This document shows, one piece after another, positions 9,780 through 20,639 of a DNA stretch of 64,000 bases. A model generated the notes under the pieces. The model was not told where the DNA came from, made no database searches, and saw only the letters and a list, made by a program, of their open reading frames with translations. Origin of the DNA: Reticulitermes speratus (Eukaryota; Arthropoda; Insecta; Blattodea; Rhinotermitidae). The DNA lies in assembly GCA_021186555.1 (NCBI GenBank), contig JAJKFL010000039.1, positions 25,717,733 to 25,781,732 on the forward strand, read 5' to 3'. The translations under genes were made by a program, and so were the position numbers. Position 1 is the first letter of the stretch; the number at the start of each line of letters is the position of its first letter.

Positions 9780-10340
9780 ACATAATTATAATTTTAATAA
9801 CGTTAGTTAATTTGAAAGAACGGAGATATTAATGGCAGTAAGTTAGTTAAAAATAAAAATTACTTTTCTAACAAGTTATGATCATGAAATTTGGGGATTG
9901 TATAATAAAATTTAGTTCCAAATTTGTATCTCCAACGCGTCTAATTCGAAAACTTGCAGTTTGATGTAAACACGTGAAGAAATCGATATTTATATTATGT
10001 CTAGTCAATTTGACGTTAGGTCTTCAGCACCTGTGAAGAGGTGGAAATAGTAATGCATATACAGAACGAGCAGAAATAGGCTTGACGTGGAATTACGTGG
10101 TCTTCTAAACACGGGGTAAAAGAGACCAACAGGACGGTACAGAAGCGTTGAGGTCGAAAATGTATGAATGTTAATAATCCGAAGATAATAAAAAGACATT
10201 ACGTTAGGCCATATTAATTTTGTATATTATTAAATTTTATTTTATATGATGTGTATATTTTTCAAAACCTAGTGTTATTTCTGGGGTGGTTTAGGGAGGC
10301 AAACAAAAAAAAGACCACGCAGTCCTAGCTAACACAGTTA
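9780..10340. other. Intergenic, nothing recognised
   Basis: AT-rich, with short open frames only. Confidence 0.35.
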
Positions 10341-10365
10341 ATAATGAACTATTGTTATATGGCAG

Positions 10366-10576
10366 TTGTGTGTTGCGTGTCTAACAGTTGGTACCGCACA
10401 TCAGTGCATGGGAAATCTGATATCGCTACTTATGTTGTGCATTGTGTGGATCAGTGGCATTATTACCGAAGGACTGCTTGCATTACTGGTCGCATATGCA
10501 TCGTCAATTCAGCTCCAAGTGCACTATCCCGAGAGTCCGCTAAGCATTCTTTGGAAGGCGGCCCACAAAACGGCAG
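10366..10576 (+). CDS. Speculative host exon with a membrane-segment-like peptide
   Basis: An open frame follows a possible acceptor (tatatggcag ending at 10365) and runs to a possible donor (gcag then gtcagtg, GT at 10577). The peptide begins CVACLTVG, contains a long hydrophobic stretch (about residues 18-48, LLMLCIVWISGIITEGLLAL followed by LVAYASS) and ends WKAAHKTAG. A Glu inside a hydrophobic helix followed by A-x-Y-like residues is reminiscent of the third membrane helix of tetraspanins, but the match is weak and rests on recall. No neighbouring exon was found. It may be a chance frame. Confidence 0.2.
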
Positions 10577-10622
10577 GTCAGTGTATGAAGATACACTCAA
10601 GGGTGTGGTGTTGCTAATGTAG

Positions 10623-11010
10623 CGAGTGTATATGAACGTGTGTAAATGGGAAAGCTAAAACTGTGTCTATTTTAAGTATCAGGTTATGAAGATGTACGGG
10701 AGAATGGAAGGATATGTATATGAATTTTTAACCATGATGCTAGATGAAATTGAGCTTGGAGTTTCACGCTGGAGCCGCGTTTATCCCATCGTAATTGCTC
10801 CGGTACCCATTGGAATGTTGACTCTCTTAACCATATAAAAGACTATTACTGGCAGTTCTGTCTTTATTGTGTCCTTACGTGGTTATCGGTTTTCTGTTTT
10901 TAAGAATGGGAGTAAAGAATAAACAGAAGTGAAAAGCACCTGTGTTTCAGTCCGCATTAGAATCTCAAACTTTGTTTAAAATGTCGGGCATCGTGAATAT
11001 AAAGTGAAAT
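10623..11010. other. Intergenic, nothing firm
   Basis: A TATAAAAG string occurs near 10836 but has no supporting downstream gene. Confidence 0.3.
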
Positions 11011-11017
11011 TACTTTA

Positions 11018-11075
11018 AGGTGTCCCGGTGGCTCAGTGGTAGTGTTTCCCGGGAATCCGTTACTAAATTTGCAAA
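11018..11075 (+). mobile_element. tRNA-like head fragment, unassigned SINE
   Basis: The segment ggtgtcccggtggctcagtg, then gtagtgtttcccgggaatcc, resembles a tRNA-derived head with an A box, followed by a T run. Too short to place in families S1-S5. Confidence 0.35.
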
Positions 11076-11352
11076 TTTTTTTTTTTGTAATTTTATAAGT
11101 TTTTATACCGATATGCACCTAAACTTATAGAAAAATACACAGAATATGTCCTTATTTCGTTACGACACATACTTTATTTTTCTTTTCTCATATGTGGAAG
11201 ATACAAAGTAACCATACCATAAGAACAAAAAATAAATTGTAATAATGACAGATAAAGTAAATTATCTGGATTAGAATAAGCTTTTCCGGAAATACATATA
11301 AGGAATATTCACTCATTCAACCAACGAATGCACTTATAAATAAATTTTCACT

Positions 11353-11399
11353 ATAACCTACATATGTTTCGACCTTAATTTGCCATCATCAGGGGTAAC
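11353..11399 (-). ncRNA. Solitary hammerhead ribozyme-like motif
   Basis: On the minus strand: CUGAUGA (11392-11386), a weak stem II (GGC against GUC), GAAA (11370-11367), a palindromic stem III (ACAUAUGU) and a GUA site followed by GG, with partial stem I (CC against GG). The core boxes are perfect but stems I and II are imperfect, so it may be inactive. No second arm was found nearby. Confidence 0.45.
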
Positions 11400-11487
11400 T
11401 TGCTATGTACACTTCACTTATCACCATCCATTTGGCACTGTTATTCAACTATTATTTTGTCAGTGTTACTTCTTTACACTGGAAATC

Positions 11488-11491
<4 letters not shown>

Positions 11492-11520
<29 letters not shown>
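11492..11520. repeat. AT microsatellite, left half
   Basis: Pure alternating AT up to the left terminus of the Tc1/mariner derivative. The tract resumes at 11924-11951, so the element landed inside it at a TA. Confidence 0.95.
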
Positions 11521-11523
<3 letters not shown>

Positions 11524-11923
11524 GGCGCACACAAAAGAATGGTGCGGTTTCAAAAGTGAATAAAAGATTTATATTTCATATTACACCGGCACAACATACA
11601 CCGTCAGCGGCGGCAACTGTCCAAGTTTCTCATGCGCTACCAGCAGTTCGCTTCTTATGCTTACTGTCCAAGAAATTCGTGATCGGATAACGCATGCACT
11701 GCAGGTCATTACAGCGGACATGCTACACCGGGTCTGGGATGAGTTTGATTAGCGTGTGGATGTGTGTCGTGTGACCCAGGGTGCACACATTGAAGGATTG
11801 TAATTACCAAATGAGAAACTTGGACGGTTGTCGCCGCTGACGGTGTATGTTGTGCCCGTGTAAGGTGAGAAATACATTTTTTATTCACTTTTGATACCGC
11901 ACCATTCTTTTGTGTATGCCCTG
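11521..11923. mobile_element. Tc1/mariner-superfamily miniature element
   Basis: The 403-bp element has 113-bp terminal inverted repeats (11521-11633 and 11811-11923) that begin CAGGGC and share most positions, for example aaaagaatggtgcggt and the acaacatacaccgtcagcgg type block. TA dinucleotides flank it, as expected for Tc1/mariner target duplication. The 177-bp interior keeps the C-terminal end of a transposase reading frame (11666-11803). This is an internally deleted derivative, not autonomous. Confidence 0.88.
11666..11803 (+). pseudogene. Tc1/mariner transposase C-terminal remnant
   Basis: The translated remnant starts VQEIRDRITHALQVITADML, continues HRVWDEFD, then has an in-frame TAG, then RVDVCRVTQGAHIEGL and the natural stop TAA (11801). 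The ending RxDxCRxTxGAHIE is a widespread signature of Tc1/mariner (IS630-like) transposase C-termini in arthropods, where the position of the TAG is usually Tyr. The catalytic DDE region is absent. Frame and ending are seen; the family assignment is from recall. Confidence 0.8.

Positions 11924-11951
<28 letters not shown>
11924..11951. repeat. AT microsatellite, right half
   Basis: Continuation of the AT tract split by the miniature transposon. Confidence 0.95.
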
Positions 11952-11956
<5 letters not shown>

Positions 11957-12795
11957 ATAAGGTTTTACAGGTAATTTTCTTGAATTCGTTCGGTGTATAT
12001 GACGTCCATTCGAACGAAATATAAAAAGTCCTCACTTAGAATTTTCTGTCTCTAATGAGAAACGCATCCGGCGTTCCCCAGTTTCACAACAGTCAGCATT
12101 TAAACTATGACACTCTGCATGCAAGTTTCATAAAGCCTTTCTGTTAAATTTTTGTTTCAGCGTGATCGATTGTTCCGTACGTTAATTACGGACAAACATA
12201 TGGAACCTAGGCCTATTTCGTCTAAGTACTGATTATATGTGTTGAATATCTGCTGAAGCTGACGTGTGACGCCCGGCTTATCTACCGAATCAAGCCACCG
12301 CACGCCATCATAAATATTGGATGTATTAATATTACAAGTGTGTATGCGGTGAAGGCACTTTAAAAATGCAAATATCAGGCTGCAAGACGACAAACGTGTA
12401 GGAAATTAGAATTTAAGACAAATACTGTTCCGTTTTGACGTCATGCCCTTTTTATGACGGGTGGCAGATATAGGTTTTCAGTTGACAGGAGGAAGGCACT
12501 GGAATATGCTTAGGCTGCAGATTATCCGTGGGAGATAAAGACGGATGCCTGTGGAAATTAGGCTATAGAAACAGTTATATGGGACATACTTTAAGAGTTA
12601 TGGCAAACGGGTGTCGCTAAGCGCTGAGTACTTTTAGACCTAAGTCTTCTTTCTAGACTTCAACACTAGAGATGAGTGTATTTTTTAAGGAACGATTATA
12701 TGTATGCCTTAAGTTGTGTTTCTGGAGCCCTCTCTCTATTTTTCGCTAATATAGAATTCTGGTATAGCACCGGCGTCCAATAAAGCAATTAGGAG
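11952..12795. other. Intergenic, nothing recognised
   Basis: No domain or repeat found. Confidence 0.35.
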
Positions 12796-12806
12796 ATACT
12801 AATTCA

Positions 12807-13066
12807 GCCGATCGCAGTGGCCGCGCGGTCTAAGGCGTGGGTCTACGGCCGCTCGCTTGCTAGGATTGTGGGTTCGAATCCCGCCTAGGGCACGGATGTC
12901 TGTCTCTTGTGAGTATTGTGTGTTGTCAGGTAGAGGTCTCTGCGACGAGCTGGTCCCTCGTCCAGAGGAGTCCTACCGAGTGTGGTGTGTCTAAAGTGTG
13001 ATAGTGAAGCCTCGAAAAATGAGGCGGCTTAGGCCCCCAAGGGGCTGTCGAGCCATAGGAAAAAAA
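12807..13066 (+). mobile_element. SINE family S1 copy
   Basis: Complete S1: tRNA-like head with A box (gcgcggtctaaggc) and B box (gggttcgaatcccgc), body gaggtctctgcgacgagctg, tail ggctgtcgagccatagg plus an A run. An exact 11-bp TSD, atactaattca, lies at 12796-12806 and 13067-13077. Confidence 0.93.
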
Positions 13067-13079
13067 ATACTAATTCAAT

Positions 13080-14530
13080 AAGAAGTAGATTGTCTAGACG
13101 AGTAGAACGCATGGAAAGAGAGTAAGAAATTTCAGGTAATCTTAATAAATCACCTACCCGCATTAATTCTTACCGCTGACTTAATGTGCTGCCTAATAAA
13201 CAAATAGCTATGCTGTCTTCTGATATTTAATTCAATGCAGTAGATATTCACAGTTATTTAGAGGAAACCTGCCGCCTCCTTCGTGATGTCAGAAAGGGCT
13301 CTTGAACTTTGTGGCAGCAGGTTCATCTGGAAAGTCGGTAAATATCTACAAGGCTAAACGGCTTTATATCCACAACAATTATTCATCGTCACAGCTTTCA
13401 GATCCTCAAATCTCCCAACTCTTAAATCTTTAATGTGTAAAATATTCAGTTTTTAAGTCAATTTATATGTAAAATGTGTTACATATTTAGGAGGGGATAA
13501 TATTAAGGAATTTGGATAAATGACGAGAAAATATGTGAACTTATTTAAACAGGATCATGCTGATCAAATGGTCGGCATTTTGGAGAGAATTGCTGTCCTT
13601 CTGGATCCTTGCAAGCGGGGAATTTAATGACCGTGAAGGTTTCAACCTGAAATCTTTGCTGTGTTGTGGGTTTGAATATTAGCTAGGTACATCATCATAA
13701 CTTAATAATTACATTGTAGATTGATCAGGATGGTGGTTGATTAGGTAGTTAGATGAACAGTTACGTAGAATGAAGCAGAAGGTGCATGCTGGTCTTCAAT
13801 TTCAGGCACATATGTGAGAGTTTTCAGTAAAAACTGTGGGCGCAAATGTGAACAAAGGTTTAATCACAAGCTTTTCAATGCATCAATGATACCCCCTACT
13901 TCAGCTCAGCAGTATGGTAGGTATATCTCCGGAGGCTATCACATGACACCCTGAAACTCTCAGAGAGAAAGAAAACTGAAAAAGATAATTAGAATGATAA
14001 TAGAAGAATAAAACATGAAGTAAAGAGGGGGTGATAATACAAGAGGTCTTCCCTCTATACACACAATGTCAGAACACTTGGAACTGTCAAGCGGTCTTCT
14101 ATAGTACTGGATTGATAAATCTGTTCTGCGGTGGCCGATCGTGTTTTTAAGCCCCTTCGATAGTAGAGCATGTGGACGGGAAGCAGCACTAGCCAGCAGG
14201 TTGCGAGAACTTGAATGGTCAAAAACTTGAGAGTAGATTCCATTGTAAAAAACACCACGCACGAATTACGTTACGTTACTATTTTCAGGGGGTGAGTCCG
14301 TCGGAAGATATTATAATAAGGGGGTGAGTATTATGATGCAGTGGAAGAGAAAAATTGGGAGACTGAATACAAATTAGGGGTGTCAAGAATTACTAAGCTA
14401 AACTGAGGGCAGAAGGATTTCCTTGGTCGAAGTTGTTGGCCGTCAAAAAGGTTTCCTTCTTTGGACAGACGTGTCCGTATGATTGAGGAATTTCAGTATG
14501 AAGAGTTTTATTAGAATGATCAAATTGCAG
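13080..14530. other. Intergenic, nothing recognised
   Basis: About 1.4 kb without a recognisable domain. Minus-strand frames of 67 to 100 codons at 13960-14262 have no family signature. Confidence 0.35.
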
Positions 14531-14534
14531 GATG

Positions 14535-14790
14535 GAATAAGTGGGGGCACGTTGCAGGCATGGGAGAAATGAAAATACAGACTCTTTTTTTCGGAAAACT
14601 TGAACGGAAGGGATAAATTTGGCGACCTGGTAGTAGATGGGAAGATAATATTAAGATAGTGTAGAGTGTGTGGACTAGCCTTATCGGGCTCAGACTGTCC
14701 AATGACGGGGTGCTGTGAGCACGAAAATAAAACTTCGGACTGTCTTGACTAAGCTGGTAATTCTCATGTAATAAAGGACACTATTTTAAA
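14535..14790 (+). mobile_element. LINE-B 3'-end remnant
   Basis: Translation gives a broken version of a LINE C-terminus: WGHVAGMGEM, a gap, then GSRWEDNIK in place of the usual GRPxxRWEDNIK, followed by residues matching the tail end, with stops in between. It is followed by the aacttcggactg segment, comparable to the end of the copy at 38560. Several stops and shifts. Confidence 0.5.
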
Positions 14791-14839
14791 CAGTTAATTA
14801 ATTAGCTTGAAGTTGTAATTATATCATTACAAATTATCA

Positions 14840-15102
14840 CAGCCGATTCCGGTGGCCGCGCGATCTAAGGCGTAGGTCTACGGCCGCTGGATTGCTGGGA
14901 TTGCGGGTTCGAATCCCGCAGAGGGCATGGCTGTCTGTGTCTTCTGAATGTTGTGTATTGTCAGGTAGTGGTCTCTGTGACGGACCGATCCTTCGTCCAG
15001 AGGAGTCCTACCGAGTGTGTGTATCTCATTGAGTGTGATGAGGCGCAATAATAACCCTCTACACCTAAGGTCTGTAGGTAGAAGATGTCAGAATAAGAAA
15101 GA
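14840..15102 (+). mobile_element. SINE family S1, variant tail (S1b)
   Basis: An S1-type head and body, but the 3' end differs: instead of ggctgtcgagccatagg it has ataaccctctacacctaagg followed by gtcagaataagaaaga. The reverse-strand copy at 19160-19437 has the same alternative end. Exact 11-bp TSD, acaaattatca, at 14829-14839 and 15103-15113. Confidence 0.92.
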
Positions 15103-15113
15103 ACAAATTATCA

Positions 15114-18100
15114 AAAAATTTTGTACTGGGAAATGTTCTAGTCCAGTATATCTGCAATCAAATTAATGTTTTGGGAATCTAATCAAAGTTGGTTTTATAG
15201 TATTCATGTCGACGTATTCCTTACTTTCTTGCTTTAATGTTGAACACAGGCTCGTCGACACGTGATGTGTTCTGTAACTGTGTGGCACACCTCATCATTA
15301 AACTTCACAGACGTCTTCGGGGACTGTAATATGTTACAACAAAAGCAGATTTACATACTTGTTCCTTTACAAATATCTTTTAAAGAAAATTTCTTTTCGT
15401 ATCATTAAAACTAATTACCCATTCAAATGTAAATATATGCCTATTTTTTTAAAAAATGCGATTACGTACTAGTTCAGAACTAATTTTCTAATTTTTAAAT
15501 AATCAACGTTGAATACAGGTAAGCAAAATTTGTAACTTAGAGGTGAAAATTTCAGTCACATTACTTATTATTTTCATTAAAATCATCACCATAATCACCA
15601 CAATTGTGACTGTAGTAGTCGATTGTCTTTATGTTCTTTCCTCGTGGTAACGATATCCACTTTAACACTGCAGAATATTGTCTTTTACATGTGACGTAGT
15701 GTAGCCTGGTAGAAATGTACCGACGTTTCTGATCAACCTGATGTCTCCATGTTCCTTTTACTCAGTACGAAATTTATTTGCATTACCTAAAGCCAGTAGG
15801 CTAGGGAAAGATTTGAAAAAATATAGCCCTGAGCTAAAAAGTTTCTTGATTTACAGTTTTTGTCTAAACTCACTGTTAGTATTGTGTAGCTATATATAGT
15901 CCTAGCTATTTAAACCAGAAGTATGAAATGCCCAAAGTAAAACTGCCAACACAAGAGGACACTCATTCTCGTCCCTGGTGCGTCCACCGCACATGCGTGT
16001 GTGACCCGAACGTACAAGATGGAGTTGTTACAAACTAAGTTCTGAACAGAACAGTTAAAAAGTAATAAATTTGTTTATTTAAACTGGACTAGACATTATT
16101 CCGATTTTGATATTCGCTAAACCATCGAAGACATGGTTTAATTTTATCAGCTCCAAGTCAAGGCACAAGGTACTGACGCTCGTGCTGTGCGAGGCCCTAA
16201 AATTGGAAATTTCCGGGCAGCTGCCTTTTTTGCGAATTGGATCTAAGTCTGTAGCCCCCCATGTTGTGGCACATTGACTATAAGAGCTTACTTTATTAAT
16301 TTGAACTTGTTTTGTATATTTTTCCCTATAACCCTACTTTTTAAGTGCTGTATTGCAATCGTGTTATTAGAACTTCATATTTGAGACTTTAGCACCCCTT
16401 AGCGTGATTCCCCGCAGTACGAGTTGCTCATTCAAGCAAACACAGCCTCCCCCGATTCTTCTTGCATCACAGTTGTGACATATGGCTCAGCGTAGTGGCA
16501 CTATCGCTCATTCATCCACTGCCTATTGACCTCCAGTGACGTGCCCACCGTAGGGTGAAAATGCTTTGCGTTGTAGTATACAGCCGCTGGTCCATTACGA
16601 GATTCGCCGTGCACCTAAACTGGTACCACCACAAGATGAATAATTCTTACAGTAGATGTGATACAGGGTGTTTAAAAGCTTCAGTAAAGATACAAGGCTT
16701 ACTTCGTTTAAGGATGAAGTATCAGTTGCATGGTTATATAATGCCGAATGGGAGCATTTTTGTGGACAATTCGTACGTTATGAAGGTGTATTTGTCGTCA
16801 CATGTTTTAGGAGAAATATCTGTGATACTGTCTGGTGGTTGAAGAAGTTGGAGAAAACCTGCCGATTAATAGGTAATTAAGATAAATCTATTTTGTCGTT
16901 TGTTATGGAAATATTTATTCTCAAGTTTGTAAAAGCTGAAGTAGAGCGTCAGGTTAAAATTTCAAGTACTTTAGCGACTTTAGAACGCTTCGGATAAAAA
17001 TACGTACATCAGTGGCCTTTGGCAAATTAATAAACGTTCACTGTAAAGCTGTTAACGTAGAATTTGGAGGAGGAACTGAGGAAAACAACGAAGGGATACT
17101 CGCAGAAAATTCGTCGCCAACTCTTATTACAGTGCTCAAATCAAGGAGAATGAAATGCCTGAAAAAGTATCACATGTCATTATAATGAGTAATGTCTACG
17201 ACATTAGTCACAAATTAGAACGAGAACAGGCGTGAATGGGAGGATACATACAAAATGAATATTAAGGCAGAAGGACGTAAGGGCGCGCAATGGATTACCG
17301 AATTTTTTTGTCAACAATGCTATTAATTTTGTTATATGACGGTAATTTTTTTTCTGCAGAACTTCCTAATTTCTATAGTCTGAGTCGAGGTGTCTTAAAC
17401 ATTTAAATTATGGTATGTTAGATATTATTTACAATTTAATTTACAGTTGCAATGTCCGTAATGGTACGCGGAGGCTAGGCATTGCTATTATAGGGCCATT
17501 ATTGAGATTTATACGGAAAGTTAGGGTAGAGCCTAAGGACAGTGTTATGTTTGGACCGCTAATGTAGACGGGCGTTGAGAAATAAAATCCCTTGTCCTCG
17601 TGTTTTAATTACAGCCCGTTGTTTCCTTGTCTTTGCACTTTCTCATTCTGCCACACACTTCAGTGAAACAACGGAACAAGTCACACTCTTTTCGGTGTCA
17701 TTAAGTAATTTGCTAATAAACAATTCAATACAAAACGCACTTCATTCTGTCCGTAGTTCATAGCCGTGACGGACAACGGTTTGACAACGAAACAGAACAA
17801 GTATCATGAAATGCAGTGGCAAAGTAACACAGTGTACTTTAGATGGATTCCTGTTGCATTAAGAGACTATATTATTCATTAATATCAGCTGTGGACATTT
17901 GGTTCCTTATCTGTGACTGTATTCAGTTCCACATTCCACTGAACATGGTTCAAACGTTATCGTGACAGCCTCGATGTGATGGTTACTTTCCTTGCTTTCT
18001 GTTCCGAAGGCAATTAATTCGAATCATGAAAGAGGCTCATTACATTGGCTGAGAATTCTACTGGTTTTCCTCAGTAATTCCATAAATTATTGAGGCAGAT

Positions 18101-18119
18101 TATTATTATAACTGGGTTA
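15114..18119. other. Intergenic, nothing recognised
   Basis: Three kilobases of AT-rich DNA. Open frames up to 95 codons (for example 16555-16842) have no recognisable domain; an acagggtgtttaaaag string near 16664 looks like a transposon end but has no partner that I can find. Confidence 0.35.
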
Positions 18120-18120
18120 A

Positions 18121-18405
18121 GCTGTGGGGCAGTTGGTTGAGGCACTGCGCTACAAGCCGGAAGGTAGCAGGTTAGTTTCCCGATGAGGTCATTGGGATTT
18201 TTTATTGACTTAATCCTTCCGGCCCTGACCCTAGGGTCGATTCAGCCTCTAACAGAAATGAGTACCAGGTATGTTTCTTGGGGTTAAAGACGGCCGGTGC
18301 ATAGGGCTGACAATCATACCACCTTTATGTACCGATTTTCTAGAACTGGGAGCTTCGACCTCCTGTGGAGCCCTAAGTGCCTGTTCAGGCCTATAGCTTT
18401 ACCTA
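18121..18405 (+). mobile_element. SINE family S4 copy
   Basis: A tRNA-like head (gttggttgaggcactgcgct, acaagccggaaggt, weak B box ggttagtttcccga) is followed by the S4 body: gattcagcctctaacagaa, atgagtaccagg, ggttaaagacggccggtgc and gggctgacaa, and the 3' part gagccctaagtgcctgttca. Collinear with 52702-53005. Confidence 0.8.
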
Positions 18406-19159
18406 TTATAACCGCTACATGTTCTTTTCTCATAACTTCTCTTTCTTAACCGTCGTGTTGTTACTCTTCAGATGCTACTAGATAAGTACTTAACGCCAGG
18501 GGTTTTGATTACTGGCAGGAACAAGAGTTTTCCTCACGGTCCCGGACATTTTACGAAATCTAAGTCAAGAAATAATGCAGCTTCTGAGTCGATTTAAATT
18601 TCCTCGAGGTGCGACTTACATCCATCTTGCATACAAGTTACGCATCTCGCTGGGTGTGCGCTCCGCGGTCTCCGGTGTCCCTCCTCGGGCACACATCGCA
18701 ATAAGGCAAGACCAGCTCCGTGGTAATGGATCCATTAAGAGAGGGTCCATACGTTGTATGCACAGTGAGACAGATATACATACACCCGTGTCCACCGAAC
18801 GTCAGTTCTGTGTGGGCTATGATATGATTAGCTTCCCTTCCAACCGGTTTATATGGTCGTCTCTACGACTGTTTCAGATGTAACCCATTAGAAAGGCGGG
18901 CTTACACTTACTGAAACAGCTAACCTAATAACAAGTACACGTTCAGACAGTTTTTATACTGCCTATTATGCATTCTTTGTACAGCGGTCTAATGGTGACG
19001 TCGTTTCTGTGTGCCTCTCTCTTCGCCCACTTGTATGTTTCCATCTCGGGAAAGAGTGAAAAATACTTCAATTAAATTTGTATTGAGGGGTATAAACTAA
19101 AATGTATCCATGACCTCTCATTCTGTCATATATATATCTACAACTTACAGGTAACACGC
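18406..19159. other. Intergenic with one 102-codon open frame
   Basis: The plus-strand frame 18575-18883 is locally GC-richer but has no recognisable domain or splice context. I make no functional call. Confidence 0.3.
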
Positions 19160-19437
19160 ACCTCCTTTTTCTTATTCTTTCTTAGTCTGACCTCTTTCCA
19201 CCTATTTATTGTAGGTGTAGAGGGTTACTGGTGTACCTGATCACAATCAGTGATACATACACACGCCGTAAGACTCCTCTGGACGAGGGATGAGCCCGTC
19301 CCAGAGACCTCTATCTGACAACACACAACATTCAGAAGACACAGACGGCCATGACACGGCGGGATTCGAACCCGCAATTCCAGTAAGCGAGCTGCCGCAG
19401 ACCTACGCCTTAGATTGCGCGGCCACCGGGATCGGCT
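19160..19437 (-). mobile_element. SINE family S1b copy
   Basis: The reverse complement gives the S1 head (gccgatcccggtggccgcgc; B box gggttcgaatcccgcc), the S1 body, and the alternative tail with ccctctacacct, gtcaga and ctaagaaagaat-type sequence. No clean TSD seen. Confidence 0.85.
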
Positions 19438-19439
19438 GC

Positions 19440-20595
19440 CTAATCTTTATGAAACTGAAATCGGACATTTGGATTTTCTCATAAAGTAGACATCATAGAC
19501 TACAACTGTAGGCTTGACCACATATACCACGTAATAAATTGTTAACATAAGGCTTTGTGGACAGCTATATATTGTACACAAAAATACGCATACATGTTCT
19601 TATTAAATTTTAGATTTACAGTACTTACTCTGTATTTAGCAAGAGAAGTAGACGGAAAGTACATGGACGTTTATCTGAACACCACAGAGGGTCATGTTTT
19701 TTCCCCACTTTAATTTGCATCCTCCGAACTTTGCGGCTGCAGCAACGCTATATCCGCTTCGCTCTTAATACAGAGAGTCCCCTTGATCCACCGCCCTGCC
19801 GCACAGTGTAAGAGAGCCTTGAGTGTCAACCTCTTCGTCTTTTCTCCTCCCTATACATGGCCAATGTTTCCTCTCTCTCAGCTCATTCGTGAAACCATAA
19901 GCTAACTCTCTGAGGCTGCGGGATAATCTACACCACGCCTCGTTATTAATTTCATCTCGAAAGTTAGCGGTGTCTGTAGTGGTGCAGTAATATTATATAG
20001 CGAGGCACTATGGCCTGACCTCTAGCGGTCGGTAAGCCGGCCATACGCGGAGACAGGTCACCAGGTGGCGATTTGTCACAAGCTCCAAGGCGGCGAACAA
20101 GGTTCCACCATTTCGCAAGCAAGCAACCTCTTTCGTCCCTCATACCATCGCCTGGAATTCCCTTAGCATCCTCATGCGCCATCCCCCATCCTAGTTCTCC
20201 AACATCCACAGCTCCAGCAAGGGAATCCCTCAGCTCCGTGTACAACCATGTTAAGAATATGTTATTCTTTGCTTGTGTCGAGGACGAAAACAATAGGCTG
20301 TCACAAAATCTTGAACCTACTCATCAAACTACGCTGTTAACGCACTTACCGGTACACAGTTGTTCGCACATTGCACGTCATGAAAGCTGAGTTTTATAAT
20401 CGTAATAGACAAATCCGTTCCTGGATCCTGCATACTACGTAGAGGCAATTCAGTCCAAAGTAGCTTTTTCTTTCAGATACGGTAGCATGTTATCTTCCCA
20501 TCTACATGTCGCTCTTACAACATTATTATGCAATTATTATATCGTCCGCATTTGTGCTATATTTATCACTCATTTTACCTGCCTCTATATATTCA
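19440..20595. other. Intergenic; GC-richer patch with opposed open frames
   Basis: At 19964-20390 both strands are open for just over 100 codons. No domain is recognisable on either. Possibly a fragment of an unknown repeat. Confidence 0.3.
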
Positions 20596-20596
20596 C

Positions 20597-20636
<40 letters not shown>

Positions 20637-20637
20637 G
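20597..20637. repeat. AAT trinucleotide microsatellite
   Basis: About 13 tandem ATA/AAT units, uninterrupted. Confidence 0.95.
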
Positions 20638-20639
20638 GC

